Source: Xylanibacter caecicola (GTDB lineage Bacteria > Bacteroidota > Bacteroidia > Bacteroidales > Bacteroidaceae). Taken from it: a stretch of 45,591 nucleotides of DNA. Made by a program: the position numbers and the translations under genes. The stretch covers positions 1 through 45,591 of the forward strand of contig NZ_JABKKJ010000020.1 of the NCBI RefSeq assembly GCF_013166515.1, in the 5' to 3' direction. The notes under the pieces are model-generated. The model searched no databases. It had not been told where the DNA came from and saw only the letters and a list, made by a program, of their open reading frames with translations. How positions within the stretch are numbered: the stretch's first letter is position 1; each line of letters begins with the position of its first letter. Positions 35,180 to 44,430 of the stretch are shown here, piece by piece.

Positions 35180-38100
35180 ATGAAAAGAAAAGTCATAATA
35201 AGTTTATGCATCAGTTTCATGGCGCTGTTTGCCATGCCTGCTCTTGCACAAAACCAGACAGTAAAGGGAACTGTCGTTGACGAGAAAGGTGAGCCTGTTA
35301 TCGGTGCTTCAGTTGTTGTTGCCGGACAGTCAGGTTCAGGTGTCATCACCGACCTTGATGGCAATTATACAATTTCGGTACCTAAAGGCGGAAAGGTTGT
35401 CATCTCTTATATTGGTTATCTTTCGCAGACTGTAGCCCCTGGTGGGCGCGTGCAGCTGAAAGAAGATGCGCAGAACCTTGAGGAGGTCGTTGTGGTAGGT
35501 TATGGAACCCAGAAGAAGGCACACCTTACGGGTGCTATCGCAACTGTTCCTGTGGATGAGATACAGGATCTTGCTTCAGGAGATGTCGCAAGTTCTTTGA
35601 GCGGTCTTGTAAACGGACTTAATGTAAGTTCGCCTACAATCAACCGTCCGGGAGAACCATCCCGAATAAGTATCCGTGATGCGAATTCGGTTGGTTCTGT
35701 AGGTGGCAAAAGTGAAGAGCCTCTTTATGTAATCGATGGATTCATTTATCCAAGTTCTCTTAAAGCCGGCAATGTTGAGACAAATCCCGGCTCTGAGGCA
35801 TTCAATAACCTCGACCCGTCGACCATTGAAAGCATTACAGTGCTGAAAGATGCAGCGGCAGCGGTCTATGGTGCACGTGCTGCCAACGGTGTAATCCTCG
35901 TTACAACGAAGAAAGGTAAGCTTGGTGCTCCGAAAATTTCTTATTCAGGACAGTTTGGTATTACCGATGCCGTGTCTCATCCCAAGATGCTCAGTGCTTA
36001 TAACTATGGCCGTCTGTACAATGCTATAGCTGCCGGTGACCCGTTGCAGACAAACCTGAACCTTAGGACAGACCTGTTCCAGGCTGATGAGCTTGAGGCA
36101 ATGAAAGGTCTTAACTATGACCTGCTTGACAAATACTGGGAAACCGGTGTCACACAGAAGCACAGTGTAAATCTTAGTGGAGCGTCGGAAAAGGCTAACT
36201 ATTATGCAAACATCGGCTATTTTACACAAGAAGGTAACCTTGGAGTCATGGACTATGACCGCTGGAACTATCGTGCCGGTGTGGACTTGAAGATAAGCAA
36301 GTGGCTTAAGGCTTCGATGCAGGTTAGTGGTGACTATGGCAAGAAGAACAAGCCGAATGTGAAGGTTGGCGGAACCAATGACCAGAAGGACTATAATCTG
36401 CTTTTGACCCGTCCTTACTATATTCCCGAATATGTAAACGGTCTGCCGATAGCAGCATACGGTCCGAGTAACACTCAGAAGAACGGCGATCAGAATTATG
36501 CTTTTGATGTTCTTCAGAACTCAGGTGACTACAGCAAGACTCAGACAAATAATATGACAATCAATGCTGCCCTTGACTATGATTTCGGATGGTACAAGCC
36601 CCTTAAAGGTCTTAAGATGCGTTTCTCTTATTCAAAGAGCATAGGTAATGACAAGGGTAACCAATATGGTTCGTCTTATAAGATTTATCAGATGACGGAA
36701 CGTGCCGGAAGTGGCAATCACCTTTATACTCCTACCGGAAGCGAAGATTATGATGCACTTATGACCGACGGTAATTTTGTACTTGCCAACGGTGGTGCAG
36801 TTGTGCTGAATGGTGGCTCCGGTTCGGGATATCTGAGCCGTAACATGTTGCGTAGCGACAATTATCAGATGAACTTCACCATGACTTATGCACGTGATTT
36901 CGGTGAACACCATGTTTCTGGTCTTTTCTCAATAGAAAAAGGCGAGTCCGAAAGTGAGTATCTTTACGGCTATGTTACCAATCCTTACAGTTTCAGCACC
37001 GGACAGTCCAACTCTGTTGCACAGGGTTCTGAGATGTCTACTACGTTTACACGCGCTGAATCCGGTATGTTGTCATACATCGGTCGTGTGAACTACTCGT
37101 ATGCAAATAAATATCTCTTTGAGTTCCTTTTCCGTTCGGATGCCTCTACCAAGTTCGCACCGGAGAATTATTGGGGCTATTTCCCCTCATTCTCTGCGGG
37201 ATGGGTGGTTTCTGAAGAAAAATGGTTCAAGAAAGCCATGCCGAAAATAGACTTCTTCAAACTACGCGGTTCATTCGGTCTTACCGGACGCGACAATACT
37301 ACTGCGTGGATGTGGATGCAGACGTATGCCACGGATAAGGACAAGGGCGCACCCTTCGGTACAGGAAACGGTAATAATGCCGGAAGCCATATTACTCTTA
37401 ATAAGAACAATTCACGTGTGAACCGTGATGCCCACTGGGATAAGAGCTATAAGGGCAACTTGGGATTTGATATGAATATCCTTGACAGCCGTCTGGCAAT
37501 AAACTTCGATGCCTATTATGAGTGGAACCGTGAGATGTTGTTGGAGAACTCTGCATCGATACCGGGTACCGTGGGTACAATCTCAGCACCTATCAACTAC
37601 GGAAAGATGGACAACTGGGGTTATGAGCTTAGCCTTACATGGCGTGACAAGATTGGCAAGGACTTTAAGTATAAGGTTGGTATAAATACCGGATATCATG
37701 ATAACAAAGTTTTGCTGATGGACTGGAATACAAACAGTGAGGTTTATCGCCAGATACATTACGGTCATCGTACGGATATGGGTTCATGGGGAATGGAATG
37801 TATGGGTATGTTCCGCAGCTTCCAGGAAATCTATGAATATTTTGACAAGTACAATATCACATCATATATGGGTATGTCGCGAGACGAAGTCCGTCCTGGT
37901 ATGCTTATTTACAAGGATGTCCGTGGTGCTTATGATAAAGAGACCGGTATATATGCAGGTCCTAACGGTATCGTTTCAGAAGCGGAAGATAAGGTATGTC
38001 TGTCAAACCGCAGCAATCCTTACGGATTTACGACCAATCTCAGTGCTGAGTGGAAGGGTGTAGCCCTTACTGCACAGATTGGTGCAAGCTGGGGTGGTTA

Positions 38101-38530
38101 CAGTTTTGTTGAGAGCGCAGCGCTGAAGCCCGGCAATAGTATCGAGTACACCAATATGCCTTCTTTCTGGAATCCGGACAACATGTTCGTATACGAGGAT
38201 ATATATGATGCAAGCGGTAACTTGCTGATGAAAGCTAATAGGGATGGTAATCTGCCGAACTTGAAATACTCTAATGTGAACTCTGTTCAGAGCTCATTCT
38301 GGAGAATAAGCGGAACGCGCGTAAGGCTCAGCCGTCTTACATTGGCTTACTCTCTTCCTAAGAATTGGCTGAAGCCTATAGGCATAGAGTCTGTACGTCT
38401 GAATGTCACAGGGCAGAATCTGTTGAGCTTCTACAATCCTTATCCTGACAACTATATAGATCCGATGTGCGGATACGGAAGCTATCCGGCATTGAGAAAA
38501 TGGACTGTAGGTGTTAATGTATCATTCTAA
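35180..38530 (+). CDS. SusC/RagA TonB-dependent transporter (plus arm)
   Basis: This full-length 1116-residue outer-membrane importer has a signal peptide (residues 1-23, LFAMPALAQ). The carboxypeptidase-D-regulatory-like domain (VKGTVVDEKGEPVIGASV) and the plug with AVYGARAANGVILVTTKKGK follow. The barrel ends WTVGVNVSF, whose terminal Phe is the usual outer-membrane insertion signal. It is 12 bp from its SusD and in the same order as the minus arm. Differences from the minus-arm SusC cluster in barrel loops (for example near 480-560), which suggests divergence of substrate preference after duplication. Confidence 0.94.
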   Translation: MKRKVIISLCISFMALFAMPALAQNQTVKGTVVDEKGEPVIGASVVVAGQSGSGVITDLDGNYTISVPKGGKVVISYIGYLSQTVAPGGRVQLKEDAQNLEEVVVVGYGTQKKAHLTGAIATVPVDEIQDLASGDVASSLSGLVNGLNVSSPTINRPGEPSRISIRDANSVGSVGGKSEEPLYVIDGFIYPSSLKAGNVETNPGSEAFNNLDPSTIESITVLKDAAAAVYGARAANGVILVTTKKGKLGAPKISYSGQFGITDAVSHPKMLSAYNYGRLYNAIAAGDPLQTNLNLRTDLFQADELEAMKGLNYDLLDKYWETGVTQKHSVNLSGASEKANYYANIGYFTQEGNLGVMDYDRWNYRAGVDLKISKWLKASMQVSGDYGKKNKPNVKVGGTNDQKDYNLLLTRPYYIPEYVNGLPIAAYGPSNTQKNGDQNYAFDVLQNSGDYSKTQTNNMTINAALDYDFGWYKPLKGLKMRFSYSKSIGNDKGNQYGSSYKIYQMTERAGSGNHLYTPTGSEDYDALMTDGNFVLANGGAVVLNGGSGSGYLSRNMLRSDNYQMNFTMTYARDFGEHHVSGLFSIEKGESESEYLYGYVTNPYSFSTGQSNSVAQGSEMSTTFTRAESGMLSYIGRVNYSYANKYLFEFLFRSDASTKFAPENYWGYFPSFSAGWVVSEEKWFKKAMPKIDFFKLRGSFGLTGRDNTTAWMWMQTYATDKDKGAPFGTGNGNNAGSHITLNKNNSRVNRDAHWDKSYKGNLGFDMNILDSRLAINFDAYYEWNREMLLENSASIPGTVGTISAPINYGKMDNWGYELSLTWRDKIGKDFKYKVGINTGYHDNKVLLMDWNTNSEVYRQIHYGHRTDMGSWGMECMGMFRSFQEIYEYFDKYNITSYMGMSRDEVRPGMLIYKDVRGAYDKETGIYAGPNGIVSEAEDKVCLSNRSNPYGFTTNLSAEWKGVALTAQIGASWGGYSFVESAALKPGNSIEYTNMPSFWNPDNMFVYEDIYDASGNLLMKANRDGNLPNLKYSNVNSVQSSFWRISGTRVRLSRLTLAYSLPKNWLKPIGIESVRLNVTGQNLLSFYNPYPDNYIDPMCGYGSYPALRKWTVGVNVSF

Positions 38531-38542
38531 AAAGTGGAAATA

Positions 38543-40759
38543 ATGAAATATAGAAATATTAAGTTTGTCGGTGTGGCTATGCTTGCTGCTGTGGCAATGA
38601 CCTCATGTAGCGATTCTTTCCTTGAGGAAAAGCAGAATTTCGAGCAAGTTGGCTCTGAGGTCTACAACGATATAGAAGGTGTGGCCGGACGTGTGAACGA
38701 TGTTTATCAGTGGTGTCTTCCTACGCCTAACTCACGTCAGTTGTGGAAGCAGCCACAGAACGGACTGAGCGATGACGAGAGCAAGTCTACAGAAGAGTTC
38801 AGTGGTTTCGGATGTTTTGTAAATCCGCAGAATCCTATGCAGGCAGAAGTTGGCAATGTTCCTGATTATTTCCAGGGACAGGCCAACAATATAGTGCAGT
38901 CTGTATGGGGACGTGTCAGAAATATAAACGATGTAATAGCCGGTATATCCGGAGGTACGCTTGACCAGGCTACTAAGGACAAGTATCTCGGACAGGTTTA
39001 TTTCTTCCGTGCATGGTGCTATTATCTGATGTTCAAGTGGTATGGCGGTGTGCCTGTAATAGATAAGGTTGTTCCTATAGAGGCTTCGTCTTTTACACCG
39101 CGTTCTACTTCAAAGGCTACTTATGAATTTATCTGTAACGACCTTGATAAGGCTGTAGAATTGCTTCTGCCGTATACTTCTGACGGTGGATGGACAAAGG
39201 CCGAGGACTACGGACGTGTGACAGCCGGAACGGCGATGGCAGTGAAGGGACGTATGATGCTGCTTTGGGCAAGCCCGCTTTTCAACCGTGCCAACGACGA
39301 GCAGCGCTGGAGAGACGCTTATGAGTATATCAACCAGTCCATGACGGTTATGGCACAGTGCGGTCACGGACTTTATGGTGAAGGCAATCCCGGGACAAAC
39401 GCTTCTACGTGGGCTAATATGTTTACTACCACAGAGCGCAATCCTGAGGCGGTGTTCATTCAGATAAACAACAATGTTGCTGACGGCGGTGCACCTGACT
39501 ACAGCCGTAACAACAACTGGGAGAATGCAGTGCGTCCGTCTAATACCATGGGAGGTGGCGGTGTCATTCCTTCTGCAATGCTTGTCGACCTGTTCCCAAT
39601 GTCAGACGGTAAGGTTCCGGAATCAGCAGGAACTTACACAAAACTTGAGAAATCCGGTAAGATTTATGATCCGGAGCTTCCTTTCATGGACCGTGATCCG
39701 CGTTTCTACCGTACGTTTGCTTTCCCGGGTGTACGCTGGGCGTTCCAAGGTGATCCTACAAGCGACCAGAACTATAACCCGTACAAGGGTGGCGACTACA
39801 TCCTCTGGAACTATATGTGGTATGAGAATGCCGATGATGCCGGAAATGTGGAGGGTAAGTCTTACGGAGCTGACAACCTCTTTACAAACGGTAAGGGCTT
39901 CTATGTGCGTAAACGTTCTGACGATGCTGACGTAAATAAGTCGCCGTGCTATATATTTGAGAATACAGGTCGTTCGTTCAAGCGTAATGCCGCTCCTTAT
40001 ATAGAGATACGTTATACAGAGGTTATGCTTAACCTTGCAGAGGCAGCATGCGGTGCAGGACATTTGGATGTTGCAGTGGACATGCTTCAGAAAATCCGTG
40101 CACGTGTAGGCTATACGGCTGATAACAACTATGGCCTGCCGGCAAATCTTCTTACAGATCAGGCTGCATGTATGTCTGCAATTCTATACGAACGTCAGAT
40201 AGAGTTTGCTTACGAGGGTAAGCGCTTTGACGACATGCGTCGCTGGATGTTGTTCGACGGCGGAGCTGTGACTGTAGACGGTGCTCCTGCTTCATGGACA
40301 CTTACCGGCTGGGGCGGAAACACATGTACATGGCTCGGTGTTAAGCCGATGAACGACCAGCGTCGTGAGAATCTTGAATTCCGTCTTAAGGAGCCTTATG
40401 CAGTAGGTGCTACAAAACAGGGACCACGCACAGAGGTTGACCCTCTGCTTAGTGGAAAGACACCGGCTCTTACTGTTGCGCAGCGTGATGCTTATGCAAT
40501 AGACTTGCGTAAGGATATTACAGTAGAGCAGGAAAGACTGAAAGAGTTCTACGATACTTATCTTGTGCGTAAGCTTAAGAAAGGTGATGCGCGCACATCC
40601 GACAAGATTGACCTGTTTGTGAAGTATCAGCCTTACTATTACTTCATGGGTATCAGTTCTGGTGCACTTGGTAACAATGCAGGTATAGAGCAGACCATCG
40701 GATGGGCAGATACCAATAGAGGAAATGCTGCCGGGACATTCGATCCGCTGGCTGAATAA
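38543..40759 (+). CDS. SusD/RagB glycan-binding lipoprotein (plus arm)
   Basis: The ATG at 38543 (MKYRNIKFVGVAMLAAVAMT) is preferred to an in-frame GTG three codons earlier because it gives a standard lipoprotein signal ending in MTSC. About 738 residues. The SusD core has YFFRAWCYYLMFKWYGGVPV and ILYERQIEFAYEGKRFDDMRRW, nearly the same blocks as the minus-arm SusD. It ends with EQTIGWADTNRGNAAGTFDP and a strong terminator follows. It binds glycan at the surface and closes over the SusC barrel. Confidence 0.93.
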   Translation: MKYRNIKFVGVAMLAAVAMTSCSDSFLEEKQNFEQVGSEVYNDIEGVAGRVNDVYQWCLPTPNSRQLWKQPQNGLSDDESKSTEEFSGFGCFVNPQNPMQAEVGNVPDYFQGQANNIVQSVWGRVRNINDVIAGISGGTLDQATKDKYLGQVYFFRAWCYYLMFKWYGGVPVIDKVVPIEASSFTPRSTSKATYEFICNDLDKAVELLLPYTSDGGWTKAEDYGRVTAGTAMAVKGRMMLLWASPLFNRANDEQRWRDAYEYINQSMTVMAQCGHGLYGEGNPGTNASTWANMFTTTERNPEAVFIQINNNVADGGAPDYSRNNNWENAVRPSNTMGGGGVIPSAMLVDLFPMSDGKVPESAGTYTKLEKSGKIYDPELPFMDRDPRFYRTFAFPGVRWAFQGDPTSDQNYNPYKGGDYILWNYMWYENADDAGNVEGKSYGADNLFTNGKGFYVRKRSDDADVNKSPCYIFENTGRSFKRNAAPYIEIRYTEVMLNLAEAACGAGHLDVAVDMLQKIRARVGYTADNNYGLPANLLTDQAACMSAILYERQIEFAYEGKRFDDMRRWMLFDGGAVTVDGAPASWTLTGWGGNTCTWLGVKPMNDQRRENLEFRLKEPYAVGATKQGPRTEVDPLLSGKTPALTVAQRDAYAIDLRKDITVEQERLKEFYDTYLVRKLKKGDARTSDKIDLFVKYQPYYYFMGISSGALGNNAGIEQTIGWADTNRGNAAGTFDPLAE

Positions 40760-40794
40760 TAGAATATATTAATACGGTAATATATTTAATACAC

Positions 40795-40834
40795 AAAGGA
40801 ACGCATCTCGCATTTGGAGATGCGTTCCTTTTTT
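40795..40834 (+). terminator. Rho-independent terminator after SusD (plus arm)
   Basis: A 15-bp stem AAAGGAACGCATCTC / GAGATGCGTTCCTTT around a 7-nt loop (GCATTTG) is followed by further T residues. It closes the lipoprotein-SusC-SusD operon. Confidence 0.92.
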
Positions 40835-40900
40835 GTATAGCCTGTGTCGTTCTGTTTAAATCCCAATCGGTATGATTTTTGATTGAGGCTCATTCCCCAT

Positions 40901-41010
40901 GCAAAGTGCGTAACTTTAGGTTGCAAAGTGCGCAGGTTTACAGTGCAAAGTGCGTAGGTTTACGATGTTAAGTGGCGCACTTTGCAGCCTTAAGTGGCGA
41001 ATTTTATGAG
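40901..41010. repeat. Intergenic array with 22-nt period (array 4)
   Basis: Five units start at 40901, 40923, 40945, 40967 and 40989, exactly 22 nt apart. The first three begin GCAAAGTGCG, the last two have TTAAGTGGCG at the matching place. The fourth unit carries GCGCACTTTGC, which pairs with the GCAAAGTGCG of the others. Confidence 0.82.
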
Positions 41011-41051
41011 ATAGTGGGAGGATGGAATTTATAAACATGAAATAGCATTTG

Positions 41052-41187
41052 TGACACTTGTGCCACTTTTGACACCAGTTCTTATAACATTTATATATAT
41101 TAAAAAATACCTTTCCTTTAAAGGACATACATTTTATATTCCACAGCTCTTTATATAGAAAAGTGTCATAAGTGTCACAAGTGTCAC
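41052..41187. repeat. 25-bp inverted repeat built of 9-bp units
   Basis: The arms at 41052-41076 and 41163-41187 are complementary at 23 of 25 positions, with an 86-bp spacer. Each arm is itself three 9-bp units; the right arm reads AGTGTCATA, AGTGTCACA, AGTGTCACG. Confidence 0.72.
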
Positions 41188-41214
41188 GGACGACAGAATG
41201 GAGGTATCATAACC

Positions 41215-41272
41215 GTGTCCTGTTGCTTGGCATAAAACTATTTTCTTTTATCTTCTGTGGCACAAGCCACAT
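41215..41272 (-). repeat. Dispersed 58-nt intergenic element, copy B
   Basis: On the minus strand the element starts with the hairpin TGTGGC-TTGT-GCCACA, then AGAAGATAA, and ends in CCAAGCAACAGGACAC (41215-41230). It is the inverted partner of copy A at 8483-8540, about 48/58 identical. The GTGTCA-type 9-bp repeats lie just beyond its 3' side. Confidence 0.75.
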
Positions 41273-41428
41273 ATTTTCTTATATCTTCTCATATCTTCTT
41301 CTAATTATGTTAAAATGGTTTAAATAATAATGTTGTGTGATAACATTACACTAATAAATCCGTCTTATTATAAACAAGTCCGTTTGGGCTTAAAAGAATA
41401 AATTACTAACTAAAAAATATTGAAGTAT

Positions 41429-42403
41429 ATGAAGAAATTTTTTACTCTTGCTGCCGTGGCTTGCATGGCAATGTCTGTTAATGCACAGGAAATATGGAAG
41501 GCTGCTGATTTTGATCTTGGAACGGCAACTCTTGAAAAACTAACAGAAGGTATATATGGTGCCGGTACAGCTGATGCTCCAGATGTTACAGTTCCGGGTG
41601 AACTGATGACATCTGTTATTAAGGTTAATACAGCAAGTGTTTCTATGACGGCACTTTCTACTCCCAATGGAGACAAAACGATTAATGCCGGTTCTGATGC
41701 ATGGCAGTTGAAAGGAACTGTTGATGGCAATGATGCTCTTATTGTGGACGGTTGCACACCACAATTTGCGAAGTATTTGATGGGACAGGGAAATCCCGAG
41801 CTTGCCCACTGGGAATTTGATGAAGAAACGGATAATGGAACATCTCATAGAGTATATGGAACTTATTGGGAACCGGGTAATGATATGCCTGCTAAAGGCT
41901 CGTACTGGAAATTTGACACTAATGCGGGTGGAACATTGAAAGTTGCAATATATGGTAATAAAAATACTAATCCTACTTATATTGTAGATGCGTCAACAAA
42001 ACAGCCTCTTGCCCCTGCAAGTGTAGATGTTGCTATATTCTATCAGAACACAGGCTTTGCTTATGAAGGAAATGCTGATGAAGGTACAGCTAAATATCTG
42101 AATGTAGGAAAGATGGCTGATGATTATGTCCTTCAGCATACAAACGGCGTAACACAGAACCGTCCGGTATTGGGATATATAAGTTTCCCAGTTGAGGCAG
42201 GAAAGACATATTTCTTGTTTAATCCGAAGAGCCAGATAGGTCTTTATGGTTTTGAATTTACAGCCGGTAGCACAGGTATCAATGATGTAACTGTAAATGC
42301 CGGTCTTGATAAAAACGCTCCTATATACAACCTCGCAGGTCAGCGTGTAGGCAAGGATGCAAAGGGTATTCTTATCCAGAACGGTAGAAAGTTTATAAAA
42401 TAA
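41429..42403 (+). CDS. Secreted protein of unknown function with sorting-like C-terminal tail
   Basis: I use the ATG at 41429 (MKKFFTLAAVACMAMSVNAQ, clear signal peptide) rather than the upstream in-frame TTG. The mature part of about 300 residues is beta-rich with no catalytic motif that I recognise; the middle (residues 60-270) resembles a carbohydrate-binding-type jelly roll only in composition. The end, APIYNLAGQRVGKDAKGILI then QNGRKFIK, is the tail often seen on secreted Prevotella proteins and resembles type IX secretion signals. It stands alone and has its own terminator. Confidence 0.7.
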   Translation: MKKFFTLAAVACMAMSVNAQEIWKAADFDLGTATLEKLTEGIYGAGTADAPDVTVPGELMTSVIKVNTASVSMTALSTPNGDKTINAGSDAWQLKGTVDGNDALIVDGCTPQFAKYLMGQGNPELAHWEFDEETDNGTSHRVYGTYWEPGNDMPAKGSYWKFDTNAGGTLKVAIYGNKNTNPTYIVDASTKQPLAPASVDVAIFYQNTGFAYEGNADEGTAKYLNVGKMADDYVLQHTNGVTQNRPVLGYISFPVEAGKTYFLFNPKSQIGLYGFEFTAGSTGINDVTVNAGLDKNAPIYNLAGQRVGKDAKGILIQNGRKFIK

Positions 42404-42425
42404 GATAGGGTAGAAGTATCTATAT

Positions 42426-42463
42426 AAAGAGGTGGCAGGACAAAAATCCTGTCACCTCTTTTG
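42426..42463 (+). terminator. Rho-independent terminator
   Basis: A 15-bp stem AAAGAGGTGGCAGGA / TCCTGTCACCTCTTT with one mismatch encloses CAAAAA and ends in a T-rich stretch, 22 bp after the secreted-protein stop. Confidence 0.9.
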
Positions 42464-42521
42464 TTGTATAACAAGGAATATGAATTCGTTGACATCGCAT
42501 TAACATGCAATTCCGAAAGCG

Positions 42522-42556
42522 TTTGAATGCTATTTCTCAAATAAATATTACTTTTG
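42522..42556 (+). promoter_or_regulatory. Promoter of the TPR/HTH gene, possibly leaderless
   Basis: TTTG at 42522-42525, 23 bp, then TACTTTTG at 42549-42556 matches both Bacteroidetes elements. The -7 box ends only 4 bp before the ATG at 42561, so transcription would start at or just after the start codon. Confidence 0.5.
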
Positions 42557-42560
42557 CAAC

Positions 42561-44285
42561 ATGAGAAACCTTTACGGCATACTGATACTTCTTGTCCTTA
42601 TCATACCGTCGTGTGTGCGCCACAGCTATCCTCCGCAGCTCATCACGGTTGACAGCCTTTGCAGCACTTGTCCGGACAGTGCCCTGCACATGTTGGACAG
42701 TATGAAAGACAGCTGCCGTGCAATGGACGAAGATGCACTGTGGTATTACCGCCTGCTGTGCGTAAAGGCTGCCGACAAGGCATATATCAAGCATACCTCA
42801 CCGAAAGAAATAAACGAAATATTAAATCACTATGAAAACGGCGGCGACAGTCGCCTGCTTCCCGAAGCATATTTCTATGCCGGAAGCGTATACCGCGACC
42901 TCAACGATGCACCACAGGCAGTGGAGTATTTCCAAAAAGCGCTGGAGCATGTTCCGGATAAGGATTTGAGAATGAAAAGCCGAATATACAACCAGATAGG
43001 ACAAGTCTTCATGTCGCAAGGTCTAACAGACATGGCTGTCTCTGCATATAAGGAAGCATATAAAAAAGATGCGCTCCTGAAAGATACCGCAAATATGATA
43101 TACAGTTTGCGCGATATCGGATACGCATACAACAAGAAGGCAGAGAACGATTCATGCGAACAAGTTTTCAGACAGGCACTGGTACTTTCACAGGACAAAG
43201 GCGACAAGGAACTTGAACGGGACATACAAGGACAAATAGCCGGTATCTATGTGGAAAGAGGAAAATACAGAGAAGCATTAATGATTTTAGACAAATACAA
43301 TATTCTTGCTGACAATACAGACAAGAGCGCCCATCTTTACATTGCAGCCGCCATATATATGGGAACAGAGGATTATGATAAGGCGGAAAAATACTGTGAT
43401 TCTCTAAGGATGTACGGAAACATACATGCGAAAAGGGTTGCATACAAACATCTGATGAGAATATGCAGCAAGAAAAAAGAATATGAAAAAGTAAGCATAT
43501 ATTCAGATAAATATGAAGAATATTGTGACTCCGTTGAAAGAATCAGAGCACAGGAAGCAGTCGCCAATATACATGCCATATTCAACTATAATCTTCGCAC
43601 AAAGGAAATAGCACGGTTAAAAGCAAAGCGCGCCCACAATTTAATAATCTTTGCATCGATAATATCTTTTTTATCTTTATGCACATGTATTGCTCTTTAT
43701 ATATTACACAAGATCATACGCAGGAATGAGAGGCAAAAGGAACTTTTTCACAGACTGAGAAGATATCAATATGAAATGTCGCAAGACTACAGAAAGGAGA
43801 ACCTTGCAGAAATACACAGACTGGAACAGCAGATAAGCACATTCAAGGACAAGAACCACGAACTTGTAATCATGCTTGAAGAACAACGGACATTGCTCAT
43901 CGCTGCTAACAAAAAGTCTGAAACAGACTACAACGACAAAATATCATCTATGCAACGCATATATGACACGGCAATTTATAAATCTGTTCTCAATAAAGCA
44001 AGAACCGACAAACCCCTGTCTGACATAGAGTGGGAAGTACTTGATGTCGTTATAAACAACAATATAAAAAATTTTCGCAAACGTTTATATGATATATGTA
44101 AAATGAGCAGTCACGAATATAATATCTGTATGCTCATAAGATTGGACTTGAAAATGAAAGATATAGCAGTCCTCGTGGGGCGTAGTTCAAGTGCCATAAC
44201 AATGGTACGCAAGCGATTACATACAAAAATATTAGGAAAATCCGGAAACGGCAACGACTTTGATGAATTTGTCAAATCGTTATAA
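42561..44285 (+). CDS. Membrane-spanning TPR protein with cytoplasmic coiled coil and HTH
   Basis: The 574-residue protein has an N-terminal hydrophobic segment ending in a lipobox-like IPSC (Cys18). TPR-type helices follow (about 85-340, PEAYFYAGSVYRDLNDAPQA, QIAGIYVERGKYREALMILD), then one membrane helix (about 360-387). A charged coiled coil lies at about 388-470 (RLEQQISTFKDKNHEL). The C-terminal winged or LuxR-like HTH at about 510-560 contains MKDIAVLVGRSSSAITMVRK. The order places the TPRs in the periplasm and the DNA-binding end in the cytoplasm, a one-component transmembrane regulator. It resembles the Bacteroidetes TPR-HTH family that I recall as DUF6377-like. Its ligand is unknown. 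It precedes the DUF3244 gene. Confidence 0.8.
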   Translation: MRNLYGILILLVLIIPSCVRHSYPPQLITVDSLCSTCPDSALHMLDSMKDSCRAMDEDALWYYRLLCVKAADKAYIKHTSPKEINEILNHYENGGDSRLLPEAYFYAGSVYRDLNDAPQAVEYFQKALEHVPDKDLRMKSRIYNQIGQVFMSQGLTDMAVSAYKEAYKKDALLKDTANMIYSLRDIGYAYNKKAENDSCEQVFRQALVLSQDKGDKELERDIQGQIAGIYVERGKYREALMILDKYNILADNTDKSAHLYIAAAIYMGTEDYDKAEKYCDSLRMYGNIHAKRVAYKHLMRICSKKKEYEKVSIYSDKYEEYCDSVERIRAQEAVANIHAIFNYNLRTKEIARLKAKRAHNLIIFASIISFLSLCTCIALYILHKIIRRNERQKELFHRLRRYQYEMSQDYRKENLAEIHRLEQQISTFKDKNHELVIMLEEQRTLLIAANKKSETDYNDKISSMQRIYDTAIYKSVLNKARTDKPLSDIEWEVLDVVINNNIKNFRKRLYDICKMSSHEYNICMLIRLDLKMKDIAVLVGRSSSAITMVRKRLHTKILGKSGNGNDFDEFVKSL

Positions 44286-44398
44286 ATCAAGGCAATACAA
44301 AATTCATGTATGCTGTTTTGTCAATTTGTCCTATATTGAGATGTCATTTGTGAATTATTTGTGAATTGAAAAATTACGCCTTAGCTATTCTTTATACA

Positions 44399-44406
44399 TA
44401 ATTTTG
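44399..44406 (+). promoter_or_regulatory. Putative -7 box for the DUF3244 operon
   Basis: TAATTTTG matches TAnnTTTG, 24 bp upstream of the ATG at 44431. TTTGTGAATT occurs twice upstream (about 44347 and 44358) and could include a binding site. Confidence 0.5.
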
Positions 44407-44430
44407 CGATGAACTTTAAAACACCGCAAA

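Larger units (their letters stand above)
40760..41428. other. Repeat-rich intergenic region after the plus-arm locus
   Basis: This 669-bp region holds the SusD terminator, a 22-nt-period array, a 25-bp inverted repeat built from 9-bp units, and copy B of the 58-nt element. A 70-codon minus-strand frame across the array (40916-41128) is not a credible gene. Confidence 0.65.

Noticed and set aside
40916..41128. 70-codon minus-strand ORF over the repeat array
   Set aside because: It is a translation of repeat DNA with no codon bias or domain.
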